63,032 nt of DNA from Pontibacter sp. HSC-14F20 (GCF_019599265.1 NZ_JAHZTC010000023.1:1-63032), one strand, 5' to 3'. Shown: positions 42,928-52,532, numbered from the stretch's first letter. A program made the numbers and translations. Notes: generated from the sequence alone by a model not told the origin.

Positions 42928-44103
42928 ATGATCAAACCATCAATACGCGCCAGCAGCACCAGCGCTTACTACTTCTCCCAAAAACTGTCGGAGATCAGCC
43001 AGCTCGAAGCACAAGGCCGCACCATTCTCAATCTGGGTATAGGCAACCCGGATAGGGCACCCGATCCGAAAGTAACTACAGCACTGATAGAGGCTGCCGG
43101 AAAGGAGGAGGCGCATCAATACCAGTCGTATCGCTGTACGCCTGCTTTGCGTCAGGCGCTGAGTGCCTGGTATAAGCGGTGCTTTGGGGTAGTACTCCAT
43201 CCTCAGGATGAGGTGCTGCCGCTCATTGGTTCCAAGGAAGGTATTATGCACCTGTCGCTGGCCTTTCTGGATAAGGGCGACGAGGTGCTTATACCTGATC
43301 CGGGCTACCCGATCTATGCAAGCGCAGCCGCGGTGGCCGGTGCCAGAGCAGTACCTTATAACCTGACAGCAGCGCAAGGCTGGCTGCCTGACGTGGCTGA
43401 ACTGGAAAGTCTGATCAGTCCGGCTACCAAAATGCTGTGGCTTAACTTCCCGGGCAATCCAACGGGGGCTGTGGCAAGCAGAGCCGATCTGCAGGCGCTC
43501 ATCGCTTTTGCTCATAAATACCAGATCCTGCTCTGCCACGACAACCCGTATGCGCTGGTTCTAAACGAAGAGCCGCTCAGCATCTTACGTATTGATGGAG
43601 CGAAGGAAGTGGCCGTGGAACTCAACTCATTGAGCAAATCACATAACATGCCCGGCTGGCGCCTCGGTATGCTGGCCGGAAAAGCAGCCTATCTTAATGC
43701 TGTGGCCAAAATGAAAAGCTATTCGGATACAGGCATTTTCAGGCCGATTCAGGAAGCTGCTATCGTGGCTCTGGAGGCAGATGAAGGCTGGTATAAGTTG
43801 CTGCAACACACTTACCTGGAAAGGCGGGAATTGATCTGCCAGCTACTGGATACGCTGCAGTGTACTTACGCCACTAGGGGAGCGGGGCTATACCTGTGGG
43901 CTGCTATACCTGCAGGTTGGCAAGACAGCTTTGCCTACAGCAATTACCTGCTCAATACTTTCGACCTGTTTGTGGCACCAGGCCCGGTATACGGACGCAA
44001 CGGCGCGGGCTATATCCGGGTAGCGCTGACGCAACCTGCCGAGGCACTGGCCCAGCTGCTGCAAAAGGTACAGCAGCACGAGCTATCAAGCCTGCAGGTA
44101 TAG
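42928..44103 (+). CDS. Class I/II PLP-dependent aminotransferase (aromatic/aspartate type)
   Basis: 391 aa, fold-type I. Blocks visible are LNLGIGNPDRAP, YQSYRCTPALRQALSAWY, IGSKEGIMHLSLAFLDKGDEVLIPDPGYPIY, LNFPGNPTGAVA and the PLP lysine in LNSLSKSHNMPGWRLG. Between pheA and the DAHP synthase gene, the likely job is transamination of phenylpyruvate or hydroxyphenylpyruvate to Phe or Tyr. The subfamily also includes LL-diaminopimelate aminotransferase-like enzymes, so substrate assignment rests on context. It starts 10 bp after pheA. Confidence 0.9.
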   Translation: MIKPSIRASSTSAYYFSQKLSEISQLEAQGRTILNLGIGNPDRAPDPKVTTALIEAAGKEEAHQYQSYRCTPALRQALSAWYKRCFGVVLHPQDEVLPLIGSKEGIMHLSLAFLDKGDEVLIPDPGYPIYASAAAVAGARAVPYNLTAAQGWLPDVAELESLISPATKMLWLNFPGNPTGAVASRADLQALIAFAHKYQILLCHDNPYALVLNEEPLSILRIDGAKEVAVELNSLSKSHNMPGWRLGMLAGKAAYLNAVAKMKSYSDTGIFRPIQEAAIVALEADEGWYKLLQHTYLERRELICQLLDTLQCTYATRGAGLYLWAAIPAGWQDSFAYSNYLLNTFDLFVAPGPVYGRNGAGYIRVALTQPAEALAQLLQKVQQHELSSLQV

Positions 44104-44148
44104 CATCATCAAAAAACAGACTTTAAAAACGCATTAGCTTCAATCAAT

Positions 44149-45246
44149 ATGAATACGAAATCAGCATGGACACTGAAAGCGCAGGAACAGCCGCTCATCA
44201 TAGCGGGGCCTTGCAGCGCTGAGACAGAAGCGCAGGTGCTCGCTACAGCCCACCAGTTAAAGGACACAGGGGTAAATATTTTCAGAGCAGGTATCTGGAA
44301 ACCAAGAACCCGACCGGGCTCTTTCGAAGGTATAGGCCGGCCGGCACTTGCCTGGCTGCAGCGGGTGCAAGCAGAAACAGGGCTGCGTGTGGCAACCGAG
44401 GTAGCGAACACCAAGCATGTAGAACAGGGCCTGCAGCATGGCATTGATGTGCTCTGGATCGGTGCGCGCACCACTGCCAACCCATTTGCCGTGCAGGAAA
44501 TTGCCGACGCCTTAAAGGGCACTGCTATACCGGTTCTGGTCAAAAATCCTGTTAACCCGGATGTGAATCTTTGGCTGGGGGCTATCGAGCGCTTGGAAAA
44601 AGCAGGCATCAAACAGGTTGGCGCTATACACAGAGGCATCTCGCCGCTGGGCAAGTCAGTGTACCGGAACAACCCGGAATGGAACATGCCCATAACTCTG
44701 AAAAAGCTGCGCCCCGATCTGTTACTGATCAATGACCCGAGCCACATTGCCGGCAACCGTCAGCTACTGGCAGGTATAGCCGAAACAGCGCTGGCCCTTC
44801 ACATGGATGGCCTGATGATCGAGACGCACCTGCAACCGGAAGCTGCCTGGAGCGATGCCCATCAGCAGATTACCCCGCAGGCGCTCAGAGAACTTCTGGC
44901 AAAACTCAGCGGACGTCCATTGGCCTCCGGCACCAGGTCGACTACGGATCTGAATGATATGCGCCACTCCATTGATTACATTGATGAGCAACTGATTGAT
45001 CTGTTGAGCTACCGCATGCAGGTGGCCACTGAGATTGGCAACTACAAAATGCAGCATGGCCTGGCAGTGTTCCAGCAGGAAAGGTGGGCGGAGCTACTGG
45101 AAAAACATACCAGTCTTGCTCTAAGCAAAAATCTTAATGAGGAGTTTATTACGCAGTTGTTTGATCGCATCCACCAGGAGTCAGTGAGGAGACAGCATGG
45201 GGTGCTGCCGCTTATTCCCGTGCGGGCGGTAGCGGTTGGACAGTAA
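44149..45246 (+). CDS. Bifunctional DAHP synthase / chorismate mutase type II
   Basis: 365 aa. The N-terminal barrel (about 1-260) has the type I-beta DAHP synthase blocks IIAGPCSAETEAQV, FRAGIWKPRTRPGSFEG, WIGARTTANPF, LVKNPVNPD and INDPSHIAGNR. The C-terminal 90 residues form an AroQ-type chorismate mutase (DMRHSIDYIDEQLIDLLSYRMQVATEIGNYK). It feeds the pathway at DAHP and makes prephenate for PheA, so entry and branch enzymes are encoded together. It is the last gene of the operon. In many Bacteroidetes tyrA sits in this operon; none is present here. Confidence 0.95.
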   Translation: MNTKSAWTLKAQEQPLIIAGPCSAETEAQVLATAHQLKDTGVNIFRAGIWKPRTRPGSFEGIGRPALAWLQRVQAETGLRVATEVANTKHVEQGLQHGIDVLWIGARTTANPFAVQEIADALKGTAIPVLVKNPVNPDVNLWLGAIERLEKAGIKQVGAIHRGISPLGKSVYRNNPEWNMPITLKKLRPDLLLINDPSHIAGNRQLLAGIAETALALHMDGLMIETHLQPEAAWSDAHQQITPQALRELLAKLSGRPLASGTRSTTDLNDMRHSIDYIDEQLIDLLSYRMQVATEIGNYKMQHGLAVFQQERWAELLEKHTSLALSKNLNEEFITQLFDRIHQESVRRQHGVLPLIPVRAVAVGQ

Positions 45247-45269
45247 ATTAACTGATGCACGCGCGTATA

Positions 45270-46529
45270 TTATACCTGAAAGGTATAGCCTACCGGCCAC
45301 CACCAAAGCACCAGCAGCCCGCCCAGCAGCACGATGCCAAACAAAAGCGAAATCTTGGCAAGCAAGCCTTTGTTTCCTAAAAAGCCGACCAGGGCCCCTT
45401 TAAAAGCGACGTTGGAAAGCGCGGCCACTAAAATAATGCGCCAGCCATTGTCGGGCGATAAATTGCCCATGTTCATCAGCCGGGAAGTAGAGAGCGTAAT
45501 CGCATCCACATCCGTCAGTCCTGAAATAAAGGCGACTATGTACAGGCCGCTATCGCCGAGGTAATCTTTTGCAGCAGCTGTCGCCAGAATCACCAGTCCG
45601 TAAATGGCGCCGAAGACCAGGGCCGCTTTCAGTTGAGCGGGGTTTTCCTGCTCGGGCATATGGTCGCTTTCCGCTTTGTTGGTAAAGTAGGCAATCAGGC
45701 CGGTTATGACCATCAGCCCAACCACAACCAGCAGGGGAGGAGCCACCTGCGGCATGACACCCGGTGCTACGATCAGGATCTCGGTCAGTATCCGGAAAAA
45801 GGCAACTGTAGAGGCGATAAAGATCACTATGGCGGCCAGCTGGCTGCTTCCTTTGGACTGCTTGGTACGGCGGGCATAGCTCACTGTAGTGGCCGTGCTC
45901 GAGATCAGTCCGCCCAGCACGCCTCCTAGAAACGTGCCTGCCTTGTTGCCGAAAATCTTGTATACAAAATAGCCGAGCAACCCTATACCTACGATCAGCA
46001 CTACCATCAGCCAGATGTTGTTGGGGTTTAGTACCTCATAGGGGCCATAGGCTTCGTCTGGCAGTATAGGCAGTATAACAAAGGAGATGACCACAAACTG
46101 CATGATGGCTGTCAGGTCCCGCTGCCCGATGCGCGATACTATGCGGTGCAGGGTTGCTTTGAGGTGAAGGAGAACCGCTACGGTGGCACCCAAAGCCACG
46201 GCCACTGTCGTGCTACCCAATACCAGGTAGGCACCTACAGTATACATAAGCAATAGGGCTGCTTCTGTTGTCTGGCCAACATCAGGTATAGGTTCCTTCT
46301 TTTTCATGAAGTTGGCAGTGACGACAATAGCTGCCGTAGCGACCAGGCCTGCTCCCACAATCCAGCCACCCAGTTCGCGGGCCATCAGTGCAGTGAGAGT
46401 GCCAAAAAGTGTAATGAGTGGGAAAGTGCGAATACCGGCAATCTGGGCGTTGTCATGCTGCCGCTGCAGACCAACCAACAGGCCCAGGCCCAGTGAAATA
46501 GCAAGTATCTGGAAGAGTTCCTGTTCCAT
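45270..46529 (-). CDS. MgtC/SapB-like membrane protein with DUF4010-type C-terminus
   Basis: 419 aa from the ATG at 46529 (MEQELFQILAISLGLGLLVG). A longer frame to 46592 adds a poor hydrophobic stretch. About twelve membrane helices are visible. The N-terminal quarter has the MgtC-like start GLGLLVGLQRQ...GIRTFPLITLFGTL. The rest (GGVLGGLISSTATTVSYARR, FISGLTDVDAITLSTSRL) is typical of DUF4010 proteins. Function is unknown; the MgtC part suggests a role in ion or membrane-potential homeostasis. It converges with the chorismate operon, with no operon partner on its own strand. Confidence 0.85.
   Translation of the reverse strand: MEQELFQILAISLGLGLLVGLQRQHDNAQIAGIRTFPLITLFGTLTALMARELGGWIVGAGLVATAAIVVTANFMKKKEPIPDVGQTTEAALLLMYTVGAYLVLGSTTVAVALGATVAVLLHLKATLHRIVSRIGQRDLTAIMQFVVISFVILPILPDEAYGPYEVLNPNNIWLMVVLIVGIGLLGYFVYKIFGNKAGTFLGGVLGGLISSTATTVSYARRTKQSKGSSQLAAIVIFIASTVAFFRILTEILIVAPGVMPQVAPPLLVVVGLMVITGLIAYFTNKAESDHMPEQENPAQLKAALVFGAIYGLVILATAAAKDYLGDSGLYIVAFISGLTDVDAITLSTSRLMNMGNLSPDNGWRIILVAALSNVAFKGALVGFLGNKGLLAKISLLFGIVLLGGLLVLWWWPVGYTFQV
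45271..45287. repeat. Inverted pair of the GGTATA word at the end of the membrane-protein gene
   Basis: TATACCTGAAAGGTATA is a perfect 7-bp inverted repeat with a 3-base centre. It is built from two opposite copies of the window's abundant word and encodes the last codons of the leftward gene. It lies between converging genes and may help termination in both directions. Confidence 0.6.
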
Positions 46530-46573
46530 GCAGGCAGTGATAAGGTATAGGTGTGGTGCTAAGATAAGCCCTA

Positions 46574-46615
46574 AAAGATAAAAGTATAGCACAAGGGCTA
46601 TACTTTTATCTTTAG
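46574..46615 (-). terminator. Long perfect AT-rich hairpin, probable terminator of the RND operon
   Basis: AAAGATAAAAGTATAGC (46574-46590) and its exact complement (46597-46613) form a 17-bp perfect stem with a six-base loop. It lies 27 bp after the tolC-like stop, in the gap before the leftward membrane-protein gene. The T-rich right arm of the reverse-strand transcript could aid release. Confidence 0.6.
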
Positions 46616-46641
46616 ATTACAATATATGCTTAAAGGTATAC

Positions 46642-47979
46642 CTATTGGGCTCCATCCTGCAGCAGCGTGCTGCTAATACGCTTGAGTTCAGTTTCGGCTG
46701 CCTTTGCCTGGAATTGTATGTCAATCAGGCGGTTTTCGGCTACAAGCTGGTTGCGTTGAGCCTCCCGTAGTTCAATGGCCGTTAAAAGTCCCAAACGATA
46801 GCGTTCCAGGGCAATAGCGGCATTCTCCTGGGCCAAGGTCAGGTTCGTTTCTTCCAGTTCAAGCAGCTGCAGGCGGTTGCTGTACTGACTGTAGGCTCTG
46901 GCCAGTGCGGCATCGAGCAGATTCTGCTGGCGCTGGTATTCTAGGTTGGCAGACTCCAGGTTGATGCGGGCATTTTGAGCCAGGCGGTTTGTATTGAGGC
47001 CGTTAAAGATTGGCAAACTCACGCTCAGACCATAGTTATACCCACGGTTCTGGTTAAACAGCGGCGAGAATTCGTTCAGTGGTTCGTTTTCCGAGCGGTT
47101 AAAGTTGTAGGCTCCCACCACCCCGATGACAGGGAAGCGGCTGGCACGAACGGCCTTGATCTCCAGGCTGGCAATCTCCTGGTTTAATTTAAGGCGACCC
47201 AGAAGCGGGTTGTTGGCCAGCATACCTGCATCCGCACTGCCGTAGTTCAGGTTAGGGTCTACCACAATCGAGTCTGTCACGACAAAGTCTATGTTCGGAT
47301 CGCGGCTGAGCAGTTGGTTGAGGTTGATCTTCGCATTCTGCAGTGCTTCCTGCTGCACCAGTAACTCCGAGCGGTCGGTGTTAAAGTCTACCTTTGCACG
47401 TAAAATCTCCACTTTAGCGCTCACGCCCACATCATATTGTGCCTGGGCTATGTCCACGCGTGCCTGCGATATGGCAATGGCATCTTCAATGGCCTGCATC
47501 TTTTCTGACTGGCGTACCACTTCAAAATAATTGTCGAAAATATTGGCAAGCGTGTTCTGCACGGTCTCGCGGGTAAACAAGACACCGGATTTTTCCAGGG
47601 CTTTCAGGCGATCGTAGTTAATGAACATGCCCATACCATCAAATATGGTCCAGTTCAGGTTAATGCTTCCATTGATGTTATTGGAGCTGGCGCCGTTGCG
47701 GGTACGGTCCGGGCCTGTCTGGAATTGCTGCCGGGAGTTGTTCTCACTAAAGGTGCGGCCGCCGCGCGCCTCCACGTTCGGAAGAAAGCCAGCATTGCCA
47801 CGGGTTACATTGTTCTCTGCCATGGCCTCCTGCCGGTTCGCGATCTGGATGTCGTAGTTGTTTTGTAGCCCTATGCGAATGGCATCCTGCAGCGAAAGCT
47901 GTTCCTGTGCGGCAAGTTTGTTAGGGAAGAGCAGCACTACTCCCAGTAGGAACAGTGCTGCAACTTTAAGTGGGGACAT
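46642..47979 (-). CDS. TolC-family outer-membrane efflux protein
   Basis: 445 aa from the ATG at 47979 (a TTG at 47994 is possible). The signal peptide is MSPLKVAALFLLGVVLLFPN..AAQ. Two internally repeated outer-membrane efflux domains show long helical stretches (LSLQDAIRIGLQNNYDIQIA, AISQARVDIAQAQYDVGVSA, LEETNLTLAQENAAIALERY). The family Gly-Leu motif appears as RYRLGLLTAIELREAQRN. It forms the exit duct for the RND pump encoded upstream, and is last in the order adaptor, pump, channel (38 bp after the pump gene counted from the alternative start). Confidence 0.93.
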   Translation of the reverse strand: MSPLKVAALFLLGVVLLFPNKLAAQEQLSLQDAIRIGLQNNYDIQIANRQEAMAENNVTRGNAGFLPNVEARGGRTFSENNSRQQFQTGPDRTRNGASSNNINGSINLNWTIFDGMGMFINYDRLKALEKSGVLFTRETVQNTLANIFDNYFEVVRQSEKMQAIEDAIAISQARVDIAQAQYDVGVSAKVEILRAKVDFNTDRSELLVQQEALQNAKINLNQLLSRDPNIDFVVTDSIVVDPNLNYGSADAGMLANNPLLGRLKLNQEIASLEIKAVRASRFPVIGVVGAYNFNRSENEPLNEFSPLFNQNRGYNYGLSVSLPIFNGLNTNRLAQNARINLESANLEYQRQQNLLDAALARAYSQYSNRLQLLELEETNLTLAQENAAIALERYRLGLLTAIELREAQRNQLVAENRLIDIQFQAKAAETELKRISSTLLQDGAQ

Positions 47980-48032
47980 TATATTTGAATGCAAAGGTTT
48001 AAATCTTAGCGTCAGAGATTAGATTTCGGATA

Positions 48033-51000
48033 TTATTTACTTAGAACGGGTTCTCTTTCCTGTTTGCGCTCGTTTCTGCGTTCGGACTCTTCCTCCTCGT
48101 CTCTGTCTGCCATCAGGGCAAGGTTTGCCTCAGCAGAAGAGAAGAAAGAATAGATAGCAGGAATGATATACAGGGTCAGGCCGGTAGCAAAGATAAGACC
48201 CCCTACCACGGCAATACCCATCGAGACGCGGCTTTCGGAGCCGGCACCCCAGGCCAGTGCAATTGGCAAGGTTCCCAGAATAGTAGACATACTCGTCATC
48301 AGGATAGGGCGGAAACGCGATACAGCGGCTTCTCGGGCTGCCTCCAGTTTGCTCAGGCCCTGTTCCTTCTTCTGGTTGGCAAATTCCACCAGCAGGATCC
48401 CGTTCTTCGTTACCAGACCCACCAGCATGATCATACCAATCTGGCTGAAGATGTTGAGTGTCTGATCAAAGTACCACAGGCTTAGCATAGCTCCAGCCAA
48501 TGCCAGTGGCACGGTGAACATGATGATGATCGGGTCGCGGAAACTCTCAAACTGTGCTGCCAAAGCCAGGTATATCAGGCCGAGCGCCAGTAAGAAGGCA
48601 AACATCAAGCTGCCTGAACTCTCCTGGAAGTCTCTCGACTGACCGGTCAGGGAAGTCTGGAAGGTTTCATCCAGCACGTCTTTTGCGATCACGTCCATGG
48701 CCTCTATGCCATCACCTATGGTATAGCCCTTATTCAGGGTAGCACTGAAGGTGGCTGCGGCAAAACGGTTGAAACGGTAGATCTGAGGCGAAGAGCTTTC
48801 TTCTTTCAACTCAATCAGGTTGTCGAGTTGTATCAGCTCACCGGCGTTGTTTTTTACGTAAAGACTGCGCAGATCGAGCGGTTCGCTGCGGTTCTCGCGT
48901 GCTACCTGACCGAGGATCTGGTACTGCTTGCCACCGCGCACGAAGTAGCCGAAGCGCTGGCCGCTCAGGCCCAGTTGCATGGTTTGGGCCACGTCACGCA
49001 CACTCACCCCCATCGACAAGGCCTTCTCGCGGTCGATTTCCACGCGCAGTTCGGGCTTGTTGAACTTCAGGTTTACGTCCACAAAGTTGAACACCTGGTT
49101 CTGGCGCGCTGCCTCCAGGAAAGGAGGAATGATTTCGCGCAATTTAGCCATACTCTGTGCCTGCACCACATAGGATACCGGCTGACCGGAACCACGTCCG
49201 CCCCCCAGGCCTTTATCGCCGGCGGCGAAGGCACGGGCACCAGGAATCTGGTTAAGTAAGGCAGGAAGTTCTTCCACGATCTGCTGCTGCGATTTGCTAC
49301 GCTCATTTGGTTCAACCAGACGGAGGCGAATAAAGCCAGAGTTGGAGTTACGCGTCATGGTGGTCATGCTGTTGATACCTTGCACCGAGTCATTGACCAG
49401 CGCAGAGAGTTCGTTCATATACCTGTCCATGAACTCGAAGGAGGCACCTTCAGGGCCAGTAGTCTGGATACGGAGTCCGCTTCTGTCTTCATCCGGGGTC
49501 AACTCGGAGCGCATGGTAGAAAACTGCCACCAGATAATGCCGGCCGACAGAATAACCAGCACGAAAGCCACCCAGCGGTATGCCAGGAAGCTGTTCAGAC
49601 TGCTTCTATAGGCATTGGTTAAACCAGCAAAAAACGGCTCTGTTTTACGGTAGAACCAGTTTGGTCTCTCCCGGTGCTTTAGCATACGCGACGACATCAT
49701 CGGCGTAAGTGTAAGCGAGACGAAGGAAGAGATAATAACAGAACCTGCCACCACGATACCGAACTCCCGGAAGAGGCGACCGGTCGTGTCTTCAAGAAAA
49801 GCAACCGGCATAAACACGGCAGCCAGCGCAACGGTAGTGGAGATAATGGCGAAATAAATCTCCTTGGATCCCTTCTTGGCGGCTTTCATCGGTTCCTGCC
49901 CCTCCTCAATACGGGCATAAATATTCTCCAGCATTACGATGGCGTCATCCACCACCAGACCAATGGCCAGCACGATACCCAGCAAGGTGAGCACGTTGAT
50001 GGAGAAGTTCATCAAATACATGATAAAGAAAGCACCCACCAGCGAAACAGGTATAGCCACCACCGGGATGAGCGTGGAACGCCAGTCGCGCAGGAAAAGG
50101 AAAATGATCACTACCACTAGACCGAAGGCGACGAAGATAGTTTCCTGCACTTCCGCGATGGAGGCCCTTACATACTGCGAGTTATCGAAGCCGATGGTAA
50201 GCTCCAGATCCTCCGGAATGTCTTTTTTGATGTGTTCCAGGCGTTTGTAGAACTCATCAGCGATCTCTACCTGGTTGGTGCCTGGCTGGGGGATAATCAC
50301 GACCCCGATCATGGGGATGCCATTGAAGCGCAATACCGTCTTTTCGTTTTCCGGGGACAGCTGGGCGTAGCCGATGTCGCGGAAGCGGATCAGGCGGGTA
50401 GCGTCTTCGCGGACTACCAGGTTGTTGAATTCCTCGGGCGTGGAGATACGGCCCATGGTTCTCACCGAAAGCTCTGTGGTAGCACCTTCGATGCTACCAG
50501 ATGGCAGCTCCACGTTCTGGCGGGCCAGCGCATCGCGTACTTCCAGTGGGGTTACCTGCAGTGCAGAAAGCTTGTCAGGATCCATCCAGAGGCGCATGGA
50601 GTAGCGCTTGTCACCCCAGATGTTGATGGCACTTACTCCGGGTATTGTCTGTAACTGCTCTTTAAATACGTTCTGACCTATGTCAGAAAGGTCCAGAAGG
50701 GAGCGGGTTTCGCTTCGTATACCCAGGAAGATAATCGGGTTGGCATCCGCGTCGGCTTTGGATACGGTCGGAGGCTCTGCATCTTCCGGAAGGCGGCGCT
50801 GCGCCCGCGATACGCGGTCGCGTACGTCGTTGGCGGCTGCTTCCAGGTCTACGCCCAGGTCAAACTCCACGGTAATGTTACTGTTACCCTCGCTGCTCGA
50901 TGACGTAAGGGTGCGTATACCTGCAATACCGTTAATCGACTCTTCGAGCGGCTCTGTAATTTCCGACTCGATCGTCTCAGCATTGGCACCGGCGTAACTT

Positions 51001-51149
51001 GTCGATACGTTCACGATCGGTGGGTCCACGCTAGGGTACTCGCGCACACCCAGGTAGGTGATCCCGATTATACCGAACACCATGATCGTGATGCTCATCA
51101 CGATGGCGAGCACCGGGCGCTTAATACTTATATCTGATAAACTTGCCAT
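48033..51149 (-). CDS. RND efflux pump permease (AcrB/HAE-1 family)
   Basis: 1038 aa, a typical full-length hydrophobic/amphiphilic efflux pump. It starts MASLSDISIKRPVLAIVMSI, with twelve membrane helices and two large periplasmic loops. The proton-relay Asp pair is in GLVVDDAIVMLENIY (about residue 405), and the second-half motif is LVGLVTKNGILLVEFAN. The C-terminus is unusually charged (DRDEEEESERRNERKQERE). The pump exports drugs, dyes or detergents together with the adaptor and TolC-type products on either side. It lies 79 bp after the adaptor gene. Confidence 0.96.
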   Translation of the reverse strand: MASLSDISIKRPVLAIVMSITIMVFGIIGITYLGVREYPSVDPPIVNVSTSYAGANAETIESEITEPLEESINGIAGIRTLTSSSSEGNSNITVEFDLGVDLEAAANDVRDRVSRAQRRLPEDAEPPTVSKADADANPIIFLGIRSETRSLLDLSDIGQNVFKEQLQTIPGVSAINIWGDKRYSMRLWMDPDKLSALQVTPLEVRDALARQNVELPSGSIEGATTELSVRTMGRISTPEEFNNLVVREDATRLIRFRDIGYAQLSPENEKTVLRFNGIPMIGVVIIPQPGTNQVEIADEFYKRLEHIKKDIPEDLELTIGFDNSQYVRASIAEVQETIFVAFGLVVVIIFLFLRDWRSTLIPVVAIPVSLVGAFFIMYLMNFSINVLTLLGIVLAIGLVVDDAIVMLENIYARIEEGQEPMKAAKKGSKEIYFAIISTTVALAAVFMPVAFLEDTTGRLFREFGIVVAGSVIISSFVSLTLTPMMSSRMLKHRERPNWFYRKTEPFFAGLTNAYRSSLNSFLAYRWVAFVLVILSAGIIWWQFSTMRSELTPDEDRSGLRIQTTGPEGASFEFMDRYMNELSALVNDSVQGINSMTTMTRNSNSGFIRLRLVEPNERSKSQQQIVEELPALLNQIPGARAFAAGDKGLGGGRGSGQPVSYVVQAQSMAKLREIIPPFLEAARQNQVFNFVDVNLKFNKPELRVEIDREKALSMGVSVRDVAQTMQLGLSGQRFGYFVRGGKQYQILGQVARENRSEPLDLRSLYVKNNAGELIQLDNLIELKEESSSPQIYRFNRFAAATFSATLNKGYTIGDGIEAMDVIAKDVLDETFQTSLTGQSRDFQESSGSLMFAFLLALGLIYLALAAQFESFRDPIIIMFTVPLALAGAMLSLWYFDQTLNIFSQIGMIMLVGLVTKNGILLVEFANQKKEQGLSKLEAAREAAVSRFRPILMTSMSTILGTLPIALAWGAGSESRVSMGIAVVGGLIFATGLTLYIIPAIYSFFSSAEANLALMADRDEEEESERRNERKQEREPVLSK

Positions 51150-51228
51150 AATTGTCTTTTACTAAACAGACCAAGAGCTGGAAAAAAAAATCATCCCCTT
51201 CTCACTAATTTCAACTTCACTAAAGGCG

Positions 51229-52317
51229 TTATTGTGCTTCTTCAGATGTTACTACTCTTCTGATGTTCAAGTCAGAACCGGGGCGTGCCTGCAATATACC
51301 CGAGCTGATGATGGTGTCGCCGGGTTCTACTCCTTCAATGATCTGAATAAGGGTCTCGGAGCGCTGGCCGATCTTCACCATCTGAGGCTGGGCTTTCCCG
51401 TTCTTTGCCAGGAAAATTTTGTGTCCCGTCGCCTCTGGTATAATGGCCTCTGTCGGGATCAGGATGGCTTCGTCCATGTCTTCCAGGCTGAGGGCGACCT
51501 TCACGAAAGCACCGGGCTTTATTTCCTGGTTCCTGTTCTCGTAGAGGGCGCGTAACTGCAGGGTGCGGGTGGCCGGGTCGATATTGGGTTGAACGGCATA
51601 AATAGTCGCCTCGTATTGTTCTGCGCTGCCCTCGGAGGTGAAGGTGATCTTATCGCCAACTTTTACGGATTGGCTGTAGCGGCCCGGTATAGAAAAGTCG
51701 ATTTTAACAGGGCTGATGTCCACAATGCGGGCAACGGGGCTCGTTGGTGTTACATAACTGCCCTCACTCACCTGTCGCAGGCCGATCACACCATCAAAGG
51801 GAGCACGCACATAAGCTTTGTCCAGGGTGGCTTTCAGCGCCTGGATATCTGCTGTAGCGGTAGCAAGCTGGTTGCTCACCTGGTCATACTCCTGGCGGCT
51901 GATGTATTCTTTCTCGAGCAGGGTGCGCTGGCGCTCTTCCATGTCCTGGTACAGCTTCTGGTTCGACTGCAACTTGGCCAACTGGGCGCGCAGATCTGCA
52001 TCGTTTACTGTCATCAGAAGTTGTCCTTTCTTTACCTGGCTGCCTTCCTTGAAGTTGATAGCTGTTACGCGGCCGGAAATTTCGCTGCGCAGTTCCACGT
52101 CTTCATTAGGGATAACGGAGCCGGTAGAGGTAATCTTGTTCTGGAAAGCAGTTGGAGAGACTACAAACACGTCCACGGCTACTTTCTGAGCCATGGGGCC
52201 GCCCATAGGTCCGGATGCTTTTGCTTGCTCGCTACCAGAAAACACTTTGTCGTACAGCAGGTAACCAATAACGGCGGCAACTACCAGGAGGAGGATGGTT
52301 TTGACAGTTTTGTTCAT
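51229..52317 (-). CDS. RND efflux periplasmic adaptor (membrane fusion protein)
   Basis: 362 aa. An N-terminal anchor (TILLLVVAAVIGYLLY) is followed by the paired lipoyl halves (DVELRSEISGRVTAINFKEG and YVRAPFDGVIGLRQV). A helical hairpin joins them (RAQLAKLQSNQKLYQDMEER), and beta-barrel and membrane-proximal domains follow. It links the inner-membrane pump to the TolC-type duct and is first in the operon. A palindrome TTAAG-N5-CTTAA lies 18 bp upstream of its start codon (52335-52349) and could be a regulator site. No regulator gene is adjacent. Confidence 0.94.
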   Translation of the reverse strand: MNKTVKTILLLVVAAVIGYLLYDKVFSGSEQAKASGPMGGPMAQKVAVDVFVVSPTAFQNKITSTGSVIPNEDVELRSEISGRVTAINFKEGSQVKKGQLLMTVNDADLRAQLAKLQSNQKLYQDMEERQRTLLEKEYISRQEYDQVSNQLATATADIQALKATLDKAYVRAPFDGVIGLRQVSEGSYVTPTSPVARIVDISPVKIDFSIPGRYSQSVKVGDKITFTSEGSAEQYEATIYAVQPNIDPATRTLQLRALYENRNQEIKPGAFVKVALSLEDMDEAILIPTEAIIPEATGHKIFLAKNGKAQPQMVKIGQRSETLIQIIEGVEPGDTIISSGILQARPGSDLNIRRVVTSEEAQ

Positions 52318-52334
52318 TTAGGTTTTAACTTCGA

Positions 52335-52349
52335 TTAAGGTGATCTTAA
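52335..52349. promoter_or_regulatory. Palindrome upstream of the RND operon
   Basis: TTAAGGTGATCTTAA, with arms TTAAG/CTTAA and five bases between. It lies 18 bp before the adaptor ATG on the reverse strand. It could bind a repressor of the pump operon; based on symmetry and position only. Confidence 0.3.
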
Positions 52350-52532
52350 CCTCAAAGGTATAAAATTCCAGTTTGTATTTAACGTATAGACAACAGCGAA
52401 AAACGACTAAATTTACATGCTTATCTTGGTATAATAAAGCATGTGGCAGACGTACGCTGCCAACAGACGCCATTATAAGACAAACGACAGCTTCATAGGT
52501 TTAAAAACGGATAAAAGAAATTGCACAAAGGT

